DNA from: Candidatus Gastranaerophilales bacterium
GTDB taxonomy: Bacteria > Cyanobacteriota > Vampirovibrionia > Gastranaerophilales > Gastranaerophilaceae
DNA: 64,000 nt
Assembly (NCBI GenBank): GCA_944325605.1
Contig: CALVAX010000002.1
Span: forward strand, 124,001-188,000
Direction: 5' to 3'
This document shows positions 8,209-16,810 of the stretch, one piece after another. Below the pieces are notes generated by a model. It did no database searches, was not told the origin of the DNA, and saw only the letters and a list, made by a program, of their open reading frames with translations. The position numbers and the translations under genes are program-made. Position 1 is the stretch's first letter; every line of letters begins with the position of its first letter.

Positions 8209-8867
8209 GCGGGCGAATTTATAGGAAAACAAGCAGCCTTTTGGGATGTCATCTGAGCCCTCTGCCGAACAAAACGATTAAGCATCGTTTTGTGAGAGGA
8301 TGAAGAATCCACTTGCGTTTCTTCACGTCATTCTGGAGGAACGAAATGACCGAAGAATCCCCGTGCGTATTTATAGGAACTTCTTCGGCTTTTACACTCG
8401 CGGTAAACCGGTACGGCTAACGCCTTTCACCCTCTGCTCGTGCGCCTCAGGGTGACATACTATTTTACTTGTCATTCTGAGGACGCCAGTCCGAAGAATC
8501 CAATTACGTTTTTAAGGAGATCCTTCGGCTAAAGCCTCAGGATGACATGAAATCCTTTCGCCACTTCAACCCTCTTCACTCTTCACACCTCACTTTCCCG
8601 TCTGCCCCCTCACCCTAGCCCTCTCCCGTAGGGCGAGGGGATTTATTTTACGTAACGAACTTATCGTCTTAACGTCTTATCGCCCTATCGCCTTTTTTAC
8701 GTAACGCACTTATTCACCTATTTACTTATTCACTTTGTTTTGAACTTTTCGTCTTAACGTCCTAGCGCCTTAGTATCTTTTCCCGAAACAAACATTTCAA
8801 CTTTTCAACCATTCCACCGTTCAACTCTTCAACCCTCCTCACCCTTCACTTTTTATTGCATTTATTT
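8209..8867. repeat. intergenic repeat island 1
   Basis: About 660 bases with no supported gene. From 8244 to 8540 there are several copies of the TCATYCTGAG...GAAGAATCC hairpin element: plus copies near 8248, 8327 and 8475, and minus copies at 8377-8458 and near 8515. The first contains a 39-bp palindromic cargo loop at 8260-8298. From 8560 to 8850 there follows a composite of short phrases: CTCTTCAC-type repeats, a CCCTCACCCTAGCCCTCTCCC palindrome, TATCGTCTTAACGTC phrases and TTCAAC-type heptads. This composite recurs in inverted orientation near 56.36-56.53 kb. The end of the composite supplies a possible -35 for the next gene. Confidence 0.85.
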
Positions 8868-8873
8868 TATAAT
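8845..8873 (+). promoter_or_regulatory. promoter for a leaderless PAS/GAF kinase transcript
   Basis: TTCACT, at the end of the repeat composite, and TATAAT are separated by 17 bases. TTGATT (6 bases) lies between the -10 and the ATG at 8880. No Shine-Dalgarno is present, so the mRNA would start at or beside the start codon. Confidence 0.55.
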
Positions 8874-8879
8874 TTGATT

Positions 8880-10538
8880 ATGAAAAAGTTTGAAATATTC
8901 AACCGTTTTAGGGATGCGGTACTTGTCGTCGGCAGCAGTGGAGATGTCGTCTATAGAAATAATAATTTTAAACGCTGGTTTCCGGAATTTGCCGGCTTAA
9001 AAAAGTTTTCGCATAACGCAAATTTTGACATCTGCCCGCTAGAAACCGATGACATCCGAAACTATTCTCCCATCTATAATGCGATGAATTCTAAAGAAGA
9101 TTTTTCCGCAAGAATTTCTTACCAGAACGCAAACGGAAAACTTCAGTTCTTTGATCTTTTTGCGACTAGAAGATGGAAATATACTCTTTTGTTTCTGTCT
9201 GACATCAGCGCCGAAGCCGAGTTGAATTCCGCTGAAAATCTCAATAAAAAACTGAAAGAACGTGTAATTTATTTGGAAAATCAGAACAATGATTTGATGA
9301 AAATTAAACAAAAAGCTCAGTCTCAAGCCATCCGAATTGCGCTCATAAACAAAGTTTCCAACATTATCAGAGGCTCTATGGATTTGTCTGTAATTCTAAA
9401 TTCCGCTCTCAAAGAACTGGCTGTCATGTTTGGAACTTTTAAATCTTATTATGCGTCTTATAGTGAAGGTAAATTTTGCATCGAAGAAATTTATCCGTCA
9501 AAAAATTCTGAGTTGAAAAAAATTTTTGAATTTGATGACGAAACGGCTGAAACTATTCTCTCACGCAAGATTGCAGTTCAGTACTCACTGAAAGAATACA
9601 AGAGTGCAGTATCTTTCAAACAGCCTGTTATGCGTATTGCCGTTCCTGTTTTTCACCTCGAAAACCTTATTGGTGTCATAGTTTTGCTGAGTTACAACAA
9701 AAGAGAATTGAATGAAGAACTTGAAATTCTTGAGGCAATTTCTTCGCAGCTTGGCAACGCAATTATAAGGGCTGAACTCTATAACAGAAATGTCCAGACC
9801 GTTCATCAGCTTCAAAATGCGCTGAAAGAATTGAAAGAAACACAGCTTCATTTGATTAATTCCGAAAAAATGGCATCTCTCGGGCAGCTTGTTGCCGGTG
9901 TTGCGCATGAAATTAATACGCCGATAGCTTCCATAAAGTCAAATAACGCAATACTTTCAAAGTTTATTCCGCGTATTGAAGATTCTGAAATATCCTCGAT
10001 ACTTGCTGATATCAACGAAATCGACCGTGAAGCAATACAAAGAATCAGCCACATGGTGACTTCCCTCAAAAAATTTGTACGTCTTGATGAGGCGGAACTT
10101 CAGGAAGCAGATATTAATAAAGAGCTGGAACTAACTCTGGACTTGATTCGCCACGAAACAAAGAACAGAATAGAAATTGAAAAGCATTACGGCGAAATCC
10201 CTCTTATAAAATGCTATCCGAATATGCTAAATCAAGTATTTACCAATGTTCTGGTCAATGCCTGCCAGGCAATTGATGGTAAAGGAAAGATAACAATTGC
10301 AACATCTTATACCCCCAAAACTTTGACTGTGTCTATAAAAGACACCGGAAAAGGCATAAAAAAATCAGAAATCAATAAAATTTTTACAGCCGGATATACT
10401 ACAAAAGGAGTAGGAGTTGGAACAGGATTAGGTCTGGCGATTTCGGCAAAGATAATTGAAAAACATAAAGGCAAAATTACTGTAAACAGTGAAGTTGGCA
10501 AAGGAACGGAGTTTATTATTACTATCTGTGGTGAGTAG
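8880..10538 (+). CDS. soluble PAS-GAF sensor histidine kinase
   Basis: A 552-residue cytoplasmic kinase. Residues 1-115 look like a PAS domain (FRDAVLVVGSSGDVVYRNN), followed by a coiled coil at about 115-155. A GAF-type domain spans about 160-310 (MRIAVPVFHLENLIGVIVLL) and a second coiled coil follows (residues 315-330). The dimerisation domain has GQLVAGVAHEINTPIASIK with the phosphoacceptor His near residue 342. The ATPase domain has NVLVNACQAIDG, IKDTGKGI and GVGTGLGLAISAKIIEKHKG. No membrane segment is present. No regulator gene is adjacent, so it is an orphan kinase. The ATG at 8880 is preferred over the one at 8856 because the promoter -10 lies between them. Confidence 0.9.
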   Translation: MKKFEIFNRFRDAVLVVGSSGDVVYRNNNFKRWFPEFAGLKKFSHNANFDICPLETDDIRNYSPIYNAMNSKEDFSARISYQNANGKLQFFDLFATRRWKYTLLFLSDISAEAELNSAENLNKKLKERVIYLENQNNDLMKIKQKAQSQAIRIALINKVSNIIRGSMDLSVILNSALKELAVMFGTFKSYYASYSEGKFCIEEIYPSKNSELKKIFEFDDETAETILSRKIAVQYSLKEYKSAVSFKQPVMRIAVPVFHLENLIGVIVLLSYNKRELNEELEILEAISSQLGNAIIRAELYNRNVQTVHQLQNALKELKETQLHLINSEKMASLGQLVAGVAHEINTPIASIKSNNAILSKFIPRIEDSEISSILADINEIDREAIQRISHMVTSLKKFVRLDEAELQEADINKELELTLDLIRHETKNRIEIEKHYGEIPLIKCYPNMLNQVFTNVLVNACQAIDGKGKITIATSYTPKTLTVSIKDTGKGIKKSEINKIFTAGYTTKGVGVGTGLGLAISAKIIEKHKGKITVNSEVGKGTEFIITICGE

Positions 10539-10847
10539 TAAGTGTTAAAAAATATTACAAAATTGATTTGTGTATTATTGAATTTCGTCTAATATTAAAA
10601 AAACAATCATTAAATTTGAACAAATAATATAACAAACCCATGACAGAATGCAAAAAATAGTTTATATTATAAATATAAAGTGTGAGTGTTACCCTTTATA
10701 AAAATTTTACTAAAGACAGATATCCCGCAGTAAAAGATTGAATTGTAAATAAATTTTAATAAATGTAGGTAAAAAAGGCAATAATATTCTAACCAAATTT
10801 TTTATAAAAGTATAGTGTGTAGAATATTTTTGTAGTGTCGGAGGAAA
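10539..10847 (+). other. AT-rich leader region of the HEAT-repeat gene
   Basis: About 310 bases without an open frame of note, very AT-rich. Near its end TATAGTGTGTAGAATATT and a strong GTCGGAGG ribosome binding site precede the ATG. No clear terminator for the upstream kinase gene and no recognisable riboswitch was seen. Confidence 0.5.
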
Positions 10848-11708
10848 ATGATGACAATTAGTGTGAACAGCAAGAAAAAACAGGTAAAGAAAACTTTTGA
10901 TGAATTATTGATGGATTTGAAAACAAGTAATTCAGAAAAAGTTCGATATAATGCTGCCCGTATTTTAGGTGAAATGGGTGATTCAAAAGCTGTTGAACCG
11001 TTGATTGATGTTTTGAAAAATGATAAAAACGGTTCCGTCAGATTGTATGCAGCACGTGCCTTGGGCGAACTTGGCGATTGCAAAGCTACAACTCACTTAA
11101 TTGAATCTTTGCGTGAAGACAGAAATGTTGATGTTCGTGTCCGCGCAGCCCGTGCATTAGGCCGTTTGGGCGGTGCTATCGTTGTTGAACCGCTTGTTGA
11201 AGCGTTGAATGATGAAAACCCGCAGGTATGTATTACAGCAACAGATGCGCTTATTGAAATAGGTGATGTCGCAACTGATGCTTTGATTGCTTCTCTTGAT
11301 CATGAAAAAGTTAATGTCCGCTGTGATGCAACCCGAGCTCTCGGCGAAATCGGAAACAAAAAAGCTGTTGATAAAGTTATTAATATGCTTTACGACGAAT
11401 GGGTAAATGTTAGAATATATGCGGTTACTTCTCTTGGCAAACTTAATGATCCAAAAGCAGTTCCTGCCTTGATTGACGTTATGAAAAACCGCAACGAAAA
11501 TGAACTTGTAAGAGCCGGTGCAGCAGCTGCTCTCGGTGTTCTTAGAGATCAAAGAGCTTTGCTTCCTTTGAGAGAACTCATTATGGAAGCTGAAGAACTC
11601 GGCGAATTGGAAGATACAGCTTTGAAATCTTTCAAGAAAATTATGGCTGCAAACTGGCAGTCAATCCCCGGTGCAACAGCCCAGAAAAAACCGGCAAACG
11701 CTTTTTAA
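10848..11708 (+). CDS. HEAT-repeat (PBS-lyase-like) protein
   Basis: A 286-residue soluble protein built almost entirely of 31-residue PBS-lyase-type HEAT repeats with the pattern VR-AARALG-LGD-KA---LI--L. At least seven are visible, for example VRYNAARILGEMGDSKAVEP, VRLYAARALGELGDCKATTH and VRVRAARALGRLGGAIVVEP. Such proteins are scaffolds or, in cyanobacteria, phycobilin lyases. Nothing here indicates a pigment system, so a protein-binding scaffold is the safer reading. GGAGG lies 3-6 bases before the paired ATGATG. The 40-residue tail after the last repeat (IPGATAQKKPANAF at its end) is low complexity. Confidence 0.88.
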   Translation: MMTISVNSKKKQVKKTFDELLMDLKTSNSEKVRYNAARILGEMGDSKAVEPLIDVLKNDKNGSVRLYAARALGELGDCKATTHLIESLREDRNVDVRVRAARALGRLGGAIVVEPLVEALNDENPQVCITATDALIEIGDVATDALIASLDHEKVNVRCDATRALGEIGNKKAVDKVINMLYDEWVNVRIYAVTSLGKLNDPKAVPALIDVMKNRNENELVRAGAAAALGVLRDQRALLPLRELIMEAEELGELEDTALKSFKKIMAANWQSIPGATAQKKPANAF

Positions 11709-11750
11709 ACCAATAGTTTGAAATAATTCTCAGTAATGTATGTACAGCAA

Positions 11751-11776
11751 AAGACCGCTTAACCGCGGTCTTTTTG
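11751..11776 (+). terminator. terminator of the HEAT-repeat gene
   Basis: A perfect 8-bp stem AAGACCGC/GCGGTCTT with a 6-base loop is followed by a run of Ts, 43 bases after the stop. Confidence 0.85.
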
Positions 11777-11812
11777 TTAGAATAAGCTTGTGTAATTTCT
11801 GAATTCCGACGG

Positions 11813-12556
11813 TTATCGCCATGGATAATGTTTCTTAATCTGCCAGCCGTCCATCATTATTAACATTCCGCACATTCTGCTTTCATCAGCACCTTCCTGA
11901 CATTTCCGCAGGAAATCTTCATATTTGTATATTGCATGATTGTAAAATTCAAGTTTCCCCGGAGAATATTTATCTGTTCTAAGCATCATTAAAAAAAGAT
12001 CACGCCCCATAACATTCGGTTTTTTTAATCCGTTTATATCTACCCAGAATAATATATTCGTAATTTTGTTCTCATGGTCACCGGATCTGATAAAAATATA
12101 AGTTCCATCATTCAGCATAATAAACATACGGTAATCATCAAGACCTGCACCTGTAGTTAGAGACCCGTCAATATTTGTAAATTCTTTTGTGTATCCGGCA
12201 TTTCTAAATGTTGTATATTCAGCCTTTTTTACTTTCGGAAGGTATGGAACTACATAAGTTGATGAAAAATTTTTAATTGTTTTCTCGACATTGCTTTCAG
12301 TAAGTGCTGGATTGTGATTTGAGTAAATATCCCAGCCGGAAACATCTCCGTATTCAGCAATGGAATAATTTATGGCCTGCGATAAAACGGTGTAAGCTCT
12401 CTTTAATCGGGTTAAGGTTTCTGTTTTTTGCCATTTACCTATTAATGACGGAAGTGTCATTGCGATTACTACTCCTAAAATGCCAAGTGTAATCAAAACT
12501 TCTGCCATGGTAAATCCGTTAAACTTTTTTTTATTGCTATTTTTTGATAATTCCAT
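11813..12556 (-). CDS. type IV prepilin-like protein
   Basis: A 247-residue protein with a class III prepilin leader. A short basic leader (KNSNKKKFNG) precedes the cleavage site G|FTMAEVLITLG, with Glu at mature position 5, and the hydrophobic helix runs to about residue 40 (VVIAMTLPSLI). The C-terminal part is a soluble pseudopilin-like head that I cannot assign further (DDYRMFIMLNDGTYIFI, NILFWVDINGLKKPNVMG). It would be processed by a prepilin peptidase and assembled into a type IV pilus, type II secretion or competence filament. The ATG at 12556 is chosen because GGGAGA lies 6 bases upstream; an earlier ATG at 12583 has no such site. No other pilus genes are near. Confidence 0.88.
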   Translation of the reverse strand: MELSKNSNKKKFNGFTMAEVLITLGILGVVIAMTLPSLIGKWQKTETLTRLKRAYTVLSQAINYSIAEYGDVSGWDIYSNHNPALTESNVEKTIKNFSSTYVVPYLPKVKKAEYTTFRNAGYTKEFTNIDGSLTTGAGLDDYRMFIMLNDGTYIFIRSGDHENKITNILFWVDINGLKKPNVMGRDLFLMMLRTDKYSPGKLEFYNHAIYKYEDFLRKCQEGADESRMCGMLIMMDGWQIKKHYPWR

Positions 12557-12596
12557 TAAGTCTCCCGTGTTAAATAAATGCATTTAATAATTGCAT

Positions 12597-12623
12597 ATTA
12601 TATTATATAATGCACTTTGTCAA
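12597..12623 (-). promoter_or_regulatory. strong promoter of the prepilin gene
   Basis: On the minus strand a consensus TTGACA is followed by overlapping TATAAT boxes, the better placed one after 15 bases. The start codon lies 40 bases further with a GGGAGA ribosome binding site. Confidence 0.6.
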
Positions 12624-12639
12624 TTTTATTTTGTTATAA

Positions 12640-12795
12640 TTCATTAAACAGGAAGTAAATTCTAAATACAATAAAACCGACAGTGTAAGAAATCTCGGCA
12701 ATAAACTGCGAAATAAAACTTTTCGGGTTTCCGAACTTGCAGAAATAGCTGATATCTTAGGATACGAAATTTATCTGCACAAAAAAGCCATATAA
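12640..12795 (+). pseudogene. remnant of a small HTH-type regulator
   Basis: An open frame of 51 codons with no ATG, GTG or TTG start ends in DSVRNLGNKLRNKTFRV, SELAEIADILGYEIYLHKK and a stop. The pattern NLGNKLRNKT...ELAEIADILGYE is what the C-terminal half of small phage-type or antitoxin-like helix-turn-helix proteins looks like. The N-terminal half is missing and a stop lies just upstream, so it looks like a decayed gene. The upstream region is occupied by the prepilin promoter on the other strand, which suggests the 5' half was lost by deletion. Confidence 0.5.
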
Positions 12796-12805
12796 AATTA
12801 AAGCA

Positions 12806-13453
12806 TTACTTTAAAAATATCTTTGCTGTTTCAATGTCAAATTGAGTAGTGATTTTGATATTTTTATAGCTTCCATCTAAAATATAAACAGTTTCTCCTA
12901 AAGCTTCAAGCATTCCCGCATCGTCTGTGAAGTTTTGATCTTTAAGAGTGTCATGAGCGTGTTTTATTATTTTGTATTCAAAAGCCTGCGGGGTTTGTGT
13001 GTTGTAAAGTTTAGAGCGGTCAATCGTGCGGATAATTTTTCCGTTTTCAACTTCTTTAATCGTGTCTATGGTTTTGGTCGCAACCGTCAGAGCTTTCATA
13101 TCCTTAACCATTTCAATACAGTGGTTAATCATATCTGTCGTAATCATCGGACGTGCGCCGTCATGAATTATTACATAATCACAATTCGAAAATTTTAGTC
13201 CGTTATAAACCGACTGCTGGCGGGTGGAACCGCCTTCCGTAAAGACGACTTTTGGGTAATCTTTGAAAAGCTGTTTGAGTTCATCCATAATCGAAACATG
13301 CGAGCAGACAACAATTTCATCAACATTTGATGTTTCAAAAGCATCAATTGTGTATTTTATAATTTCTTTGCCGTAAACTTTTTCAAGCAGTTTGTTTTTA
13401 TTTCCAAATCTTGAGGATGTACCTCCGGCTGTAATTATTGCATTAATTTTCAT
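12806..13453 (-). CDS. ispD: 2-C-methyl-D-erythritol 4-phosphate cytidylyltransferase
   Basis: Third enzyme of the non-mevalonate isoprenoid pathway, transferring CMP from CTP to methylerythritol phosphate. The 215 residues have the N-terminal nucleotide-binding loop (ITAGGTSSRFGNKNK), GGSTRQQSVYNGL, IIHDGARPMI with the metal-binding Asp, TQTPQAF, TDDAGMLEALG and the closing NIKITTQFDIETA. The diphosphate-contacting lysine in NKNK is present. Length is slightly short, as is normal for a stand-alone IspD. CCGGAG lies 7 bases before the ATG. No ispF or other MEP genes are linked. Confidence 0.93.
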   Translation of the reverse strand: MKINAIITAGGTSSRFGNKNKLLEKVYGKEIIKYTIDAFETSNVDEIVVCSHVSIMDELKQLFKDYPKVVFTEGGSTRQQSVYNGLKFSNCDYVIIHDGARPMITTDMINHCIEMVKDMKALTVATKTIDTIKEVENGKIIRTIDRSKLYNTQTPQAFEYKIIKHAHDTLKDQNFTDDAGMLEALGETVYILDGSYKNIKITTQFDIETAKIFLK

Positions 13454-13665
13454 TAGGAAACTCCGGTGAGATGGTAGTCAGTTTTTCTCCTGTGTGTCTT
13501 TTTCGTGCAACGGTGAAGGCTATCACGCAATCATGCTCGAAATATTTTTTGTATATTTCAATTCTATCATAAAAATGTTGTAATCAAATTTAACATGGCA
13601 CTTGATTTATTTGATTTTTAATATATTATAGTGTTACACAACTAGCTAGAAAAGGAAAATTTATT

Positions 13666-13857
13666 ATGTCAAAAAAATGTGATGTATGCGGAAAAGAATC
13701 TTTAAAGGCAGCAAAATTAACATTCTCTCATAAACAAATTGTGCACCGTCAGATGCCGAACCTTCAGTCCGTAAAAGTTAATGTTAACGGGCAGACAAAG
13801 AGAATTAACGTTTGTACTTCATGCTTGAGAGCAGGTAAAGTACAGAAAGCTGTTTAA
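13666..13857 (+). CDS. rpmB: 50S ribosomal protein L28 (zinc-binding form)
   Basis: A 63-residue basic protein with the bL28 N-terminus. Zinc-binding pairs are CDVCG (residues 5-8) and CTSC (residues 51-54). SHKQIVHRQMPNLQSVKV is the conserved core with the RQMPNLQ block. The AAAGGAAAA ribosome binding site is well placed. It is a single-gene unit ending at a strong bidirectional terminator. The cysteine-containing version implies no special zinc-limitation paralogue here. Confidence 0.95.
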   Translation: MSKKCDVCGKESLKAAKLTFSHKQIVHRQMPNLQSVKVNVNGQTKRINVCTSCLRAGKVQKAV

Positions 13858-13885
13858 GTTTTATACAAACGCATAAATGATCGAA

Positions 13886-13915
13886 AAAAGAGCCTTGATT
13901 AATCAAGGCTCTTTT
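13886..13915. terminator. bidirectional terminator between rpmB and a TonB-C gene
   Basis: A perfect palindrome of two 15-base arms (AAAAGAGCCTTGATT and its complement) has A and T tracts on both sides, so it can end transcription from either direction. The last codons of the minus-strand gene lie inside it. Confidence 0.9.
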
Positions 13916-14492
13916 CAATTTCATAAGGGTTAATAAACTTTTTGCCTGAGGGGTTGTGTATTTGCGGAGTTTTTTGATTTGTCTGTGCAGGCTGTTTTCG
14001 GGCAGGTTTTTTTTCTTGAATTGATGGTTCTTCCATCTGGAAGAAAGAATCAAGATTAAAATCCATGTCCAGATCAAGATTACTGTCAGAAAGCATTTTT
14101 ATAAGTTTCAGAACATTCAAGTCCATGTTAAGAACAACGCCGAGCTCTTCTCCGTCATTGAAAGTCGGTGCCGGATAGGGGGAAGATTGTTTTATAGCAG
14201 AAATTACCATATTATCGTAGTTTTGATTTCCGGAAGATTGCGTGATTTCATAGTCAATTAATTTTCCGTTTTTATCTACAGTGAAAGTTACAATAGTTGC
14301 AAGGTTTTCATTGGTCTGCGGAAGATCGAAGTTTTTGATAATTTTTTGTCCGACTTCAAGAGAATAAGCCTGCATTTCCGGTGTTCCAAGCAGCGGACTT
14401 ATTGCGGTCATTGATTGTGTTATATCATCTGCTAAGACTTTCCCGCTTAAAGATAAGCTTAAGAAAAGTATGATAAATATTTTTTTCAGCAT
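13899..14492 (-). CDS. exported TonB C-terminal-domain protein
   Basis: A 197-residue protein with a Sec signal peptide (MLKKIFIILFLSLSLSGKV, cleavage near LADD). A TonB-C-type domain occupies about residues 45-125: TIVTFTVDKNGKLIDYEITQ followed by SSGNQNYDNMVISAIKQS. A charged, proline-rich tail follows (EEPSIQEKKPARKQPAQ). It lacks the N-terminal membrane anchor and central proline spacer of true TonB, so energy transduction is unlikely. It is the last of three related genes and lies 8 bases after the previous stop. Confidence 0.8.
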   Translation of the reverse strand: MLKKIFIILFLSLSLSGKVLADDITQSMTAISPLLGTPEMQAYSLEVGQKIIKNFDLPQTNENLATIVTFTVDKNGKLIDYEITQSSGNQNYDNMVISAIKQSSPYPAPTFNDGEELGVVLNMDLNVLKLIKMLSDSNLDLDMDFNLDSFFQMEEPSIQEKKPARKQPAQTNQKTPQIHNPSGKKFINPYEIEKSLD

Positions 14493-14500
14493 AAAAATCC

Positions 14501-15262
14501 TTATTTTTTATTTACATCCAGAACGTAATAATCAAAAGTCATTAATATATTAATTTCTTTCAAATCCTTATTAACATTTTCAGGAAAAGCTTCAAAAGGT
14601 TCAGTGTTTTTTATTGCGGCAATCGCGCTGTCATCGTTTGCTTTTGAGCCTGAACTTTGTTTTATTTCGCAGGAAAGAAGTTTTCCATCTCTGCTTATTT
14701 TGAATTGAATTTTTGCGACACCGCCATTGTTTGTTACTGGAAGTTTCCAGTTGTGGCGGATTTTACTCTCGACAGACATTATGTAATCTTTCATCTGCGG
14801 ATATTTTTCGGAGTATTTTTTTATAAGTTCGTTATTATTTGTTTCGGTGGATTGTTTTCTTAGTTGTCTGGTGGTGACAAGTTTTCGCACCATCTCGTCA
14901 TCTTTGACAAAGTTGTTTATGTTATTAAAGAAAGAATCTTCGTTTACTTTTTTCATAAAAGCATAGGATTCCTGCCGGATATCAGCGGAGTCGTATTTTT
15001 CTTTGTTGTAGTCTTTAACTTTTATAATGCCGATTTTATCGTCATTAATGTTATATTTTATAAAAGCCAGTTTTTCTTTGTCATCTTTGTTTTTAAATCT
15101 GACAACATAATAAAGACTATTTTCGTTTTTAGAAATTGAATCGTGATCAAGATAAATGTATTTTTCTGTATTGGTAATATTAAGTCTTATCCAGTCAGCC
15201 GCAAATACTGCAGAATTAAAAGATAATAAAACCATGCATGTTATGATTATTTTTTTAATCAT
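14501..15262 (-). CDS. exported protein with surface-adhesin-E-like and TonB-C domains
   Basis: A 253-residue secreted or periplasmic protein. A signal peptide (IITCMVLLSFNSAVFAADW) is followed by a domain with YIYLDHDSISKNENSLYYVV, which resembles the small surface-adhesin-E-like family. A TonB-C domain near the end reads WKLPVTNNGGVAKIQFKIS and IKQSSGSKANDDSAIAAIKN. It has the same architecture as the gene upstream, so the two look like an ancient tandem duplication. A GAGGA site precedes the ATG. Function is unknown; a cell-envelope role is inferred only from export and domain type. Confidence 0.78.
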   Translation of the reverse strand: MIKKIIITCMVLLSFNSAVFAADWIRLNITNTEKYIYLDHDSISKNENSLYYVVRFKNKDDKEKLAFIKYNINDDKIGIIKVKDYNKEKYDSADIRQESYAFMKKVNEDSFFNNINNFVKDDEMVRKLVTTRQLRKQSTETNNNELIKKYSEKYPQMKDYIMSVESKIRHNWKLPVTNNGGVAKIQFKISRDGKLLSCEIKQSSGSKANDDSAIAAIKNTEPFEAFPENVNKDLKEINILMTFDYYVLDVNKK

Positions 15263-15296
15263 TAGCTTTTCCTCATAAGTTTAAAATATTCGAAAA

Positions 15297-15333
15297 GAGA
15301 AATCATCAATATAGAATTGATGATTTCTCGCGA
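15297..15333 (-). terminator. terminator after the first TonB-C paralogue
   Basis: A perfect 14-bp stem (GAGAAATCATCAAT and its complement) with a 5-base loop lies on the minus strand just after the 15339-16088 gene and is followed by TTTT. It would limit read-through into the next two paralogues. Confidence 0.75.
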
Positions 15334-15338
15334 AAAAA

Positions 15339-16088
15339 TTATTTAACGTACTTTTTAAAGAATTTTTGATCAAATTTAATAGGAATATCAATAGCGGCCG
15401 CATCTAAAAGCGCCCCGTCCGGAAATGGTTTGAAAGGTGTTGACAGTTTAATAGCGGCAACAGCTGCTCTTTTGCCTCTGTCATCCGCAGAAGATTCAAG
15501 AATTCTGTAACCATTCAAGCTTCCGTCAGGATTAATACTCAACATGACATTTACATCAGTGTATACTGTATTAATTGAAGTTGTCCAGTTAGACAAAATT
15601 TTATTTTTAACATCGTCAACGTAAGCTTTAAATGTTTCGTTCGCAAAATTCGGCCCGCTTGCGTAGACGCCCGGAGTTGTAGACAGACTTTCTGTATAAG
15701 CAGGTGCAAATTTTTCTCTGTGAGTAGATAAAGCATAATTGTGTGCCGGCAGGAGTACGCCGTTTTCTTCAGCATTTTTCAGAAAAGCTCTGGAATGTTT
15801 GCTGTAATATGCCGGATTGTAATCTGCTTCGTCAAAATCTTCAACATGTATTACGCCGACTTTGTTTGTAGAATAATCTGATTTTGTGTAAATAACTTTA
15901 ACAGGTTCATCCCCTTTTTTGTACAAAAGGGCATAAGTACATTTGTCTGTAGATATGTATCTAATTGAATCATTGTCAATAAACAGCTGAATATTTGGAT
16001 CTCCCGTATCTACAGCAAGCCAGGTAGCTGCATTAGCTGACATTGCACTGAATAAACACATTGTTAAAATTAATAATTTCTTTTTCAT
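15339..16088 (-). CDS. exported protein with surface-adhesin-E-like and TonB-C domains, paralogue
   Basis: A 249-residue paralogue of the next gene. The signal peptide is LLILTMCLFSAMSANAATW. An N-terminal domain with IQLFIDNDSIRYISTDKCTY corresponds to YIYLDHDSISKNENSLYY of its neighbour. Both have a V-GVIHVEDFDEADY / IGIIKVKDYNKEKYD-type motif near residue 80. The C-terminal TonB-C domain reads ILSNWTTSINTVYTDVNVML followed by ESSADDRGKRAAVAAIKLS. GAGGG precedes the start. Function unknown. Confidence 0.78.
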   Translation of the reverse strand: MKKKLLILTMCLFSAMSANAATWLAVDTGDPNIQLFIDNDSIRYISTDKCTYALLYKKGDEPVKVIYTKSDYSTNKVGVIHVEDFDEADYNPAYYSKHSRAFLKNAEENGVLLPAHNYALSTHREKFAPAYTESLSTTPGVYASGPNFANETFKAYVDDVKNKILSNWTTSINTVYTDVNVMLSINPDGSLNGYRILESSADDRGKRAAVAAIKLSTPFKPFPDGALLDAAAIDIPIKFDQKFFKKYVK

Positions 16089-16275
16089 ATTAAACCCTCA
16101 TCTTTTTCAATAAACATTATAATAGTAAACATAGGACTTGTGCAAGTTTTTAAAATTTAAAGTCTTAAACTTAATAAAATTTTATTAAGTGATGTTACAA
16201 GATTATAAAATAGATTTGTTTTTTTTGCTGGAATAAAATAAAATATAATTGGGAAATTTGAGGGATTAAATAAAT

Positions 16276-16800
16276 ATGTTAAAAGAAGAGGTTAAAGAAA
16301 AAACTTTATCACCGCAGCAGGTTAGAGCTATATTAAATGCAGATAATAAAGAAATTGTTGAACTCTGCAAACGCGCATCAATCCTGCCAAAGAAAGATAA
16401 AAAGGGCCAAACTTATTTTTCTTATGAAGAAGTACGTAATTTAAGAAGATTGCAGGCTAAAAAAGGTGTTTCAAATCCTATAACAGTATCAGCACCCGTT
16501 CCTGCCGCAGCTGCAGCAGCAGCCCAGAAACAATCTTCTGCAATAAAAAATATTCTGGTTTCTTTAAAAGAAATGGAAACCAAATTGAGTGACAGAATTG
16601 CAAAGGTTATAGACGAAAAACTGGAAGGCATGGATGAAGTTGTGGTTGAACTTATCCGCTGCAAAACTGATAATGAAACTTTGCGTCAGAAAATTATTGA
16701 TTTAAATAAAGAAATCTACCAGCTTAAAAATGATCTTGGCTGTTACAAACATGTCGGTTTTGGCATGTACAGAAAAAAAGAAAAGAATGTTTGGGAATAA
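16276..16800 (+). CDS. MerR-like HTH protein with coiled coil
   Basis: A 174-residue soluble protein. Residues 10-65 look like a MerR-type winged helix (LSPQQVRAILNADNKEIVEL, YFSYEEVRNLRRLQAKKG) with the usual Y-xY-E-V--L pattern. An Ala/Pro linker follows at about 72-86 (eight consecutive Ala or nearly so). The rest is predicted coiled coil (ILVSLKEMETKLSDRIAKVI, LRQKIIDLNKEIYQLKNDL). Such an arrangement fits a DNA-binding or cytoskeletal/adaptor protein rather than a ligand-sensing regulator. A GAGGG site precedes the ATG. It lies directly upstream of recA but is separated from it by a terminator. Confidence 0.7.
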   Translation: MLKEEVKEKTLSPQQVRAILNADNKEIVELCKRASILPKKDKKGQTYFSYEEVRNLRRLQAKKGVSNPITVSAPVPAAAAAAAQKQSSAIKNILVSLKEMETKLSDRIAKVIDEKLEGMDEVVVELIRCKTDNETLRQKIIDLNKEIYQLKNDLGCYKHVGFGMYRKKEKNVWE

Positions 16801-16810
16801 GCATTATTGA

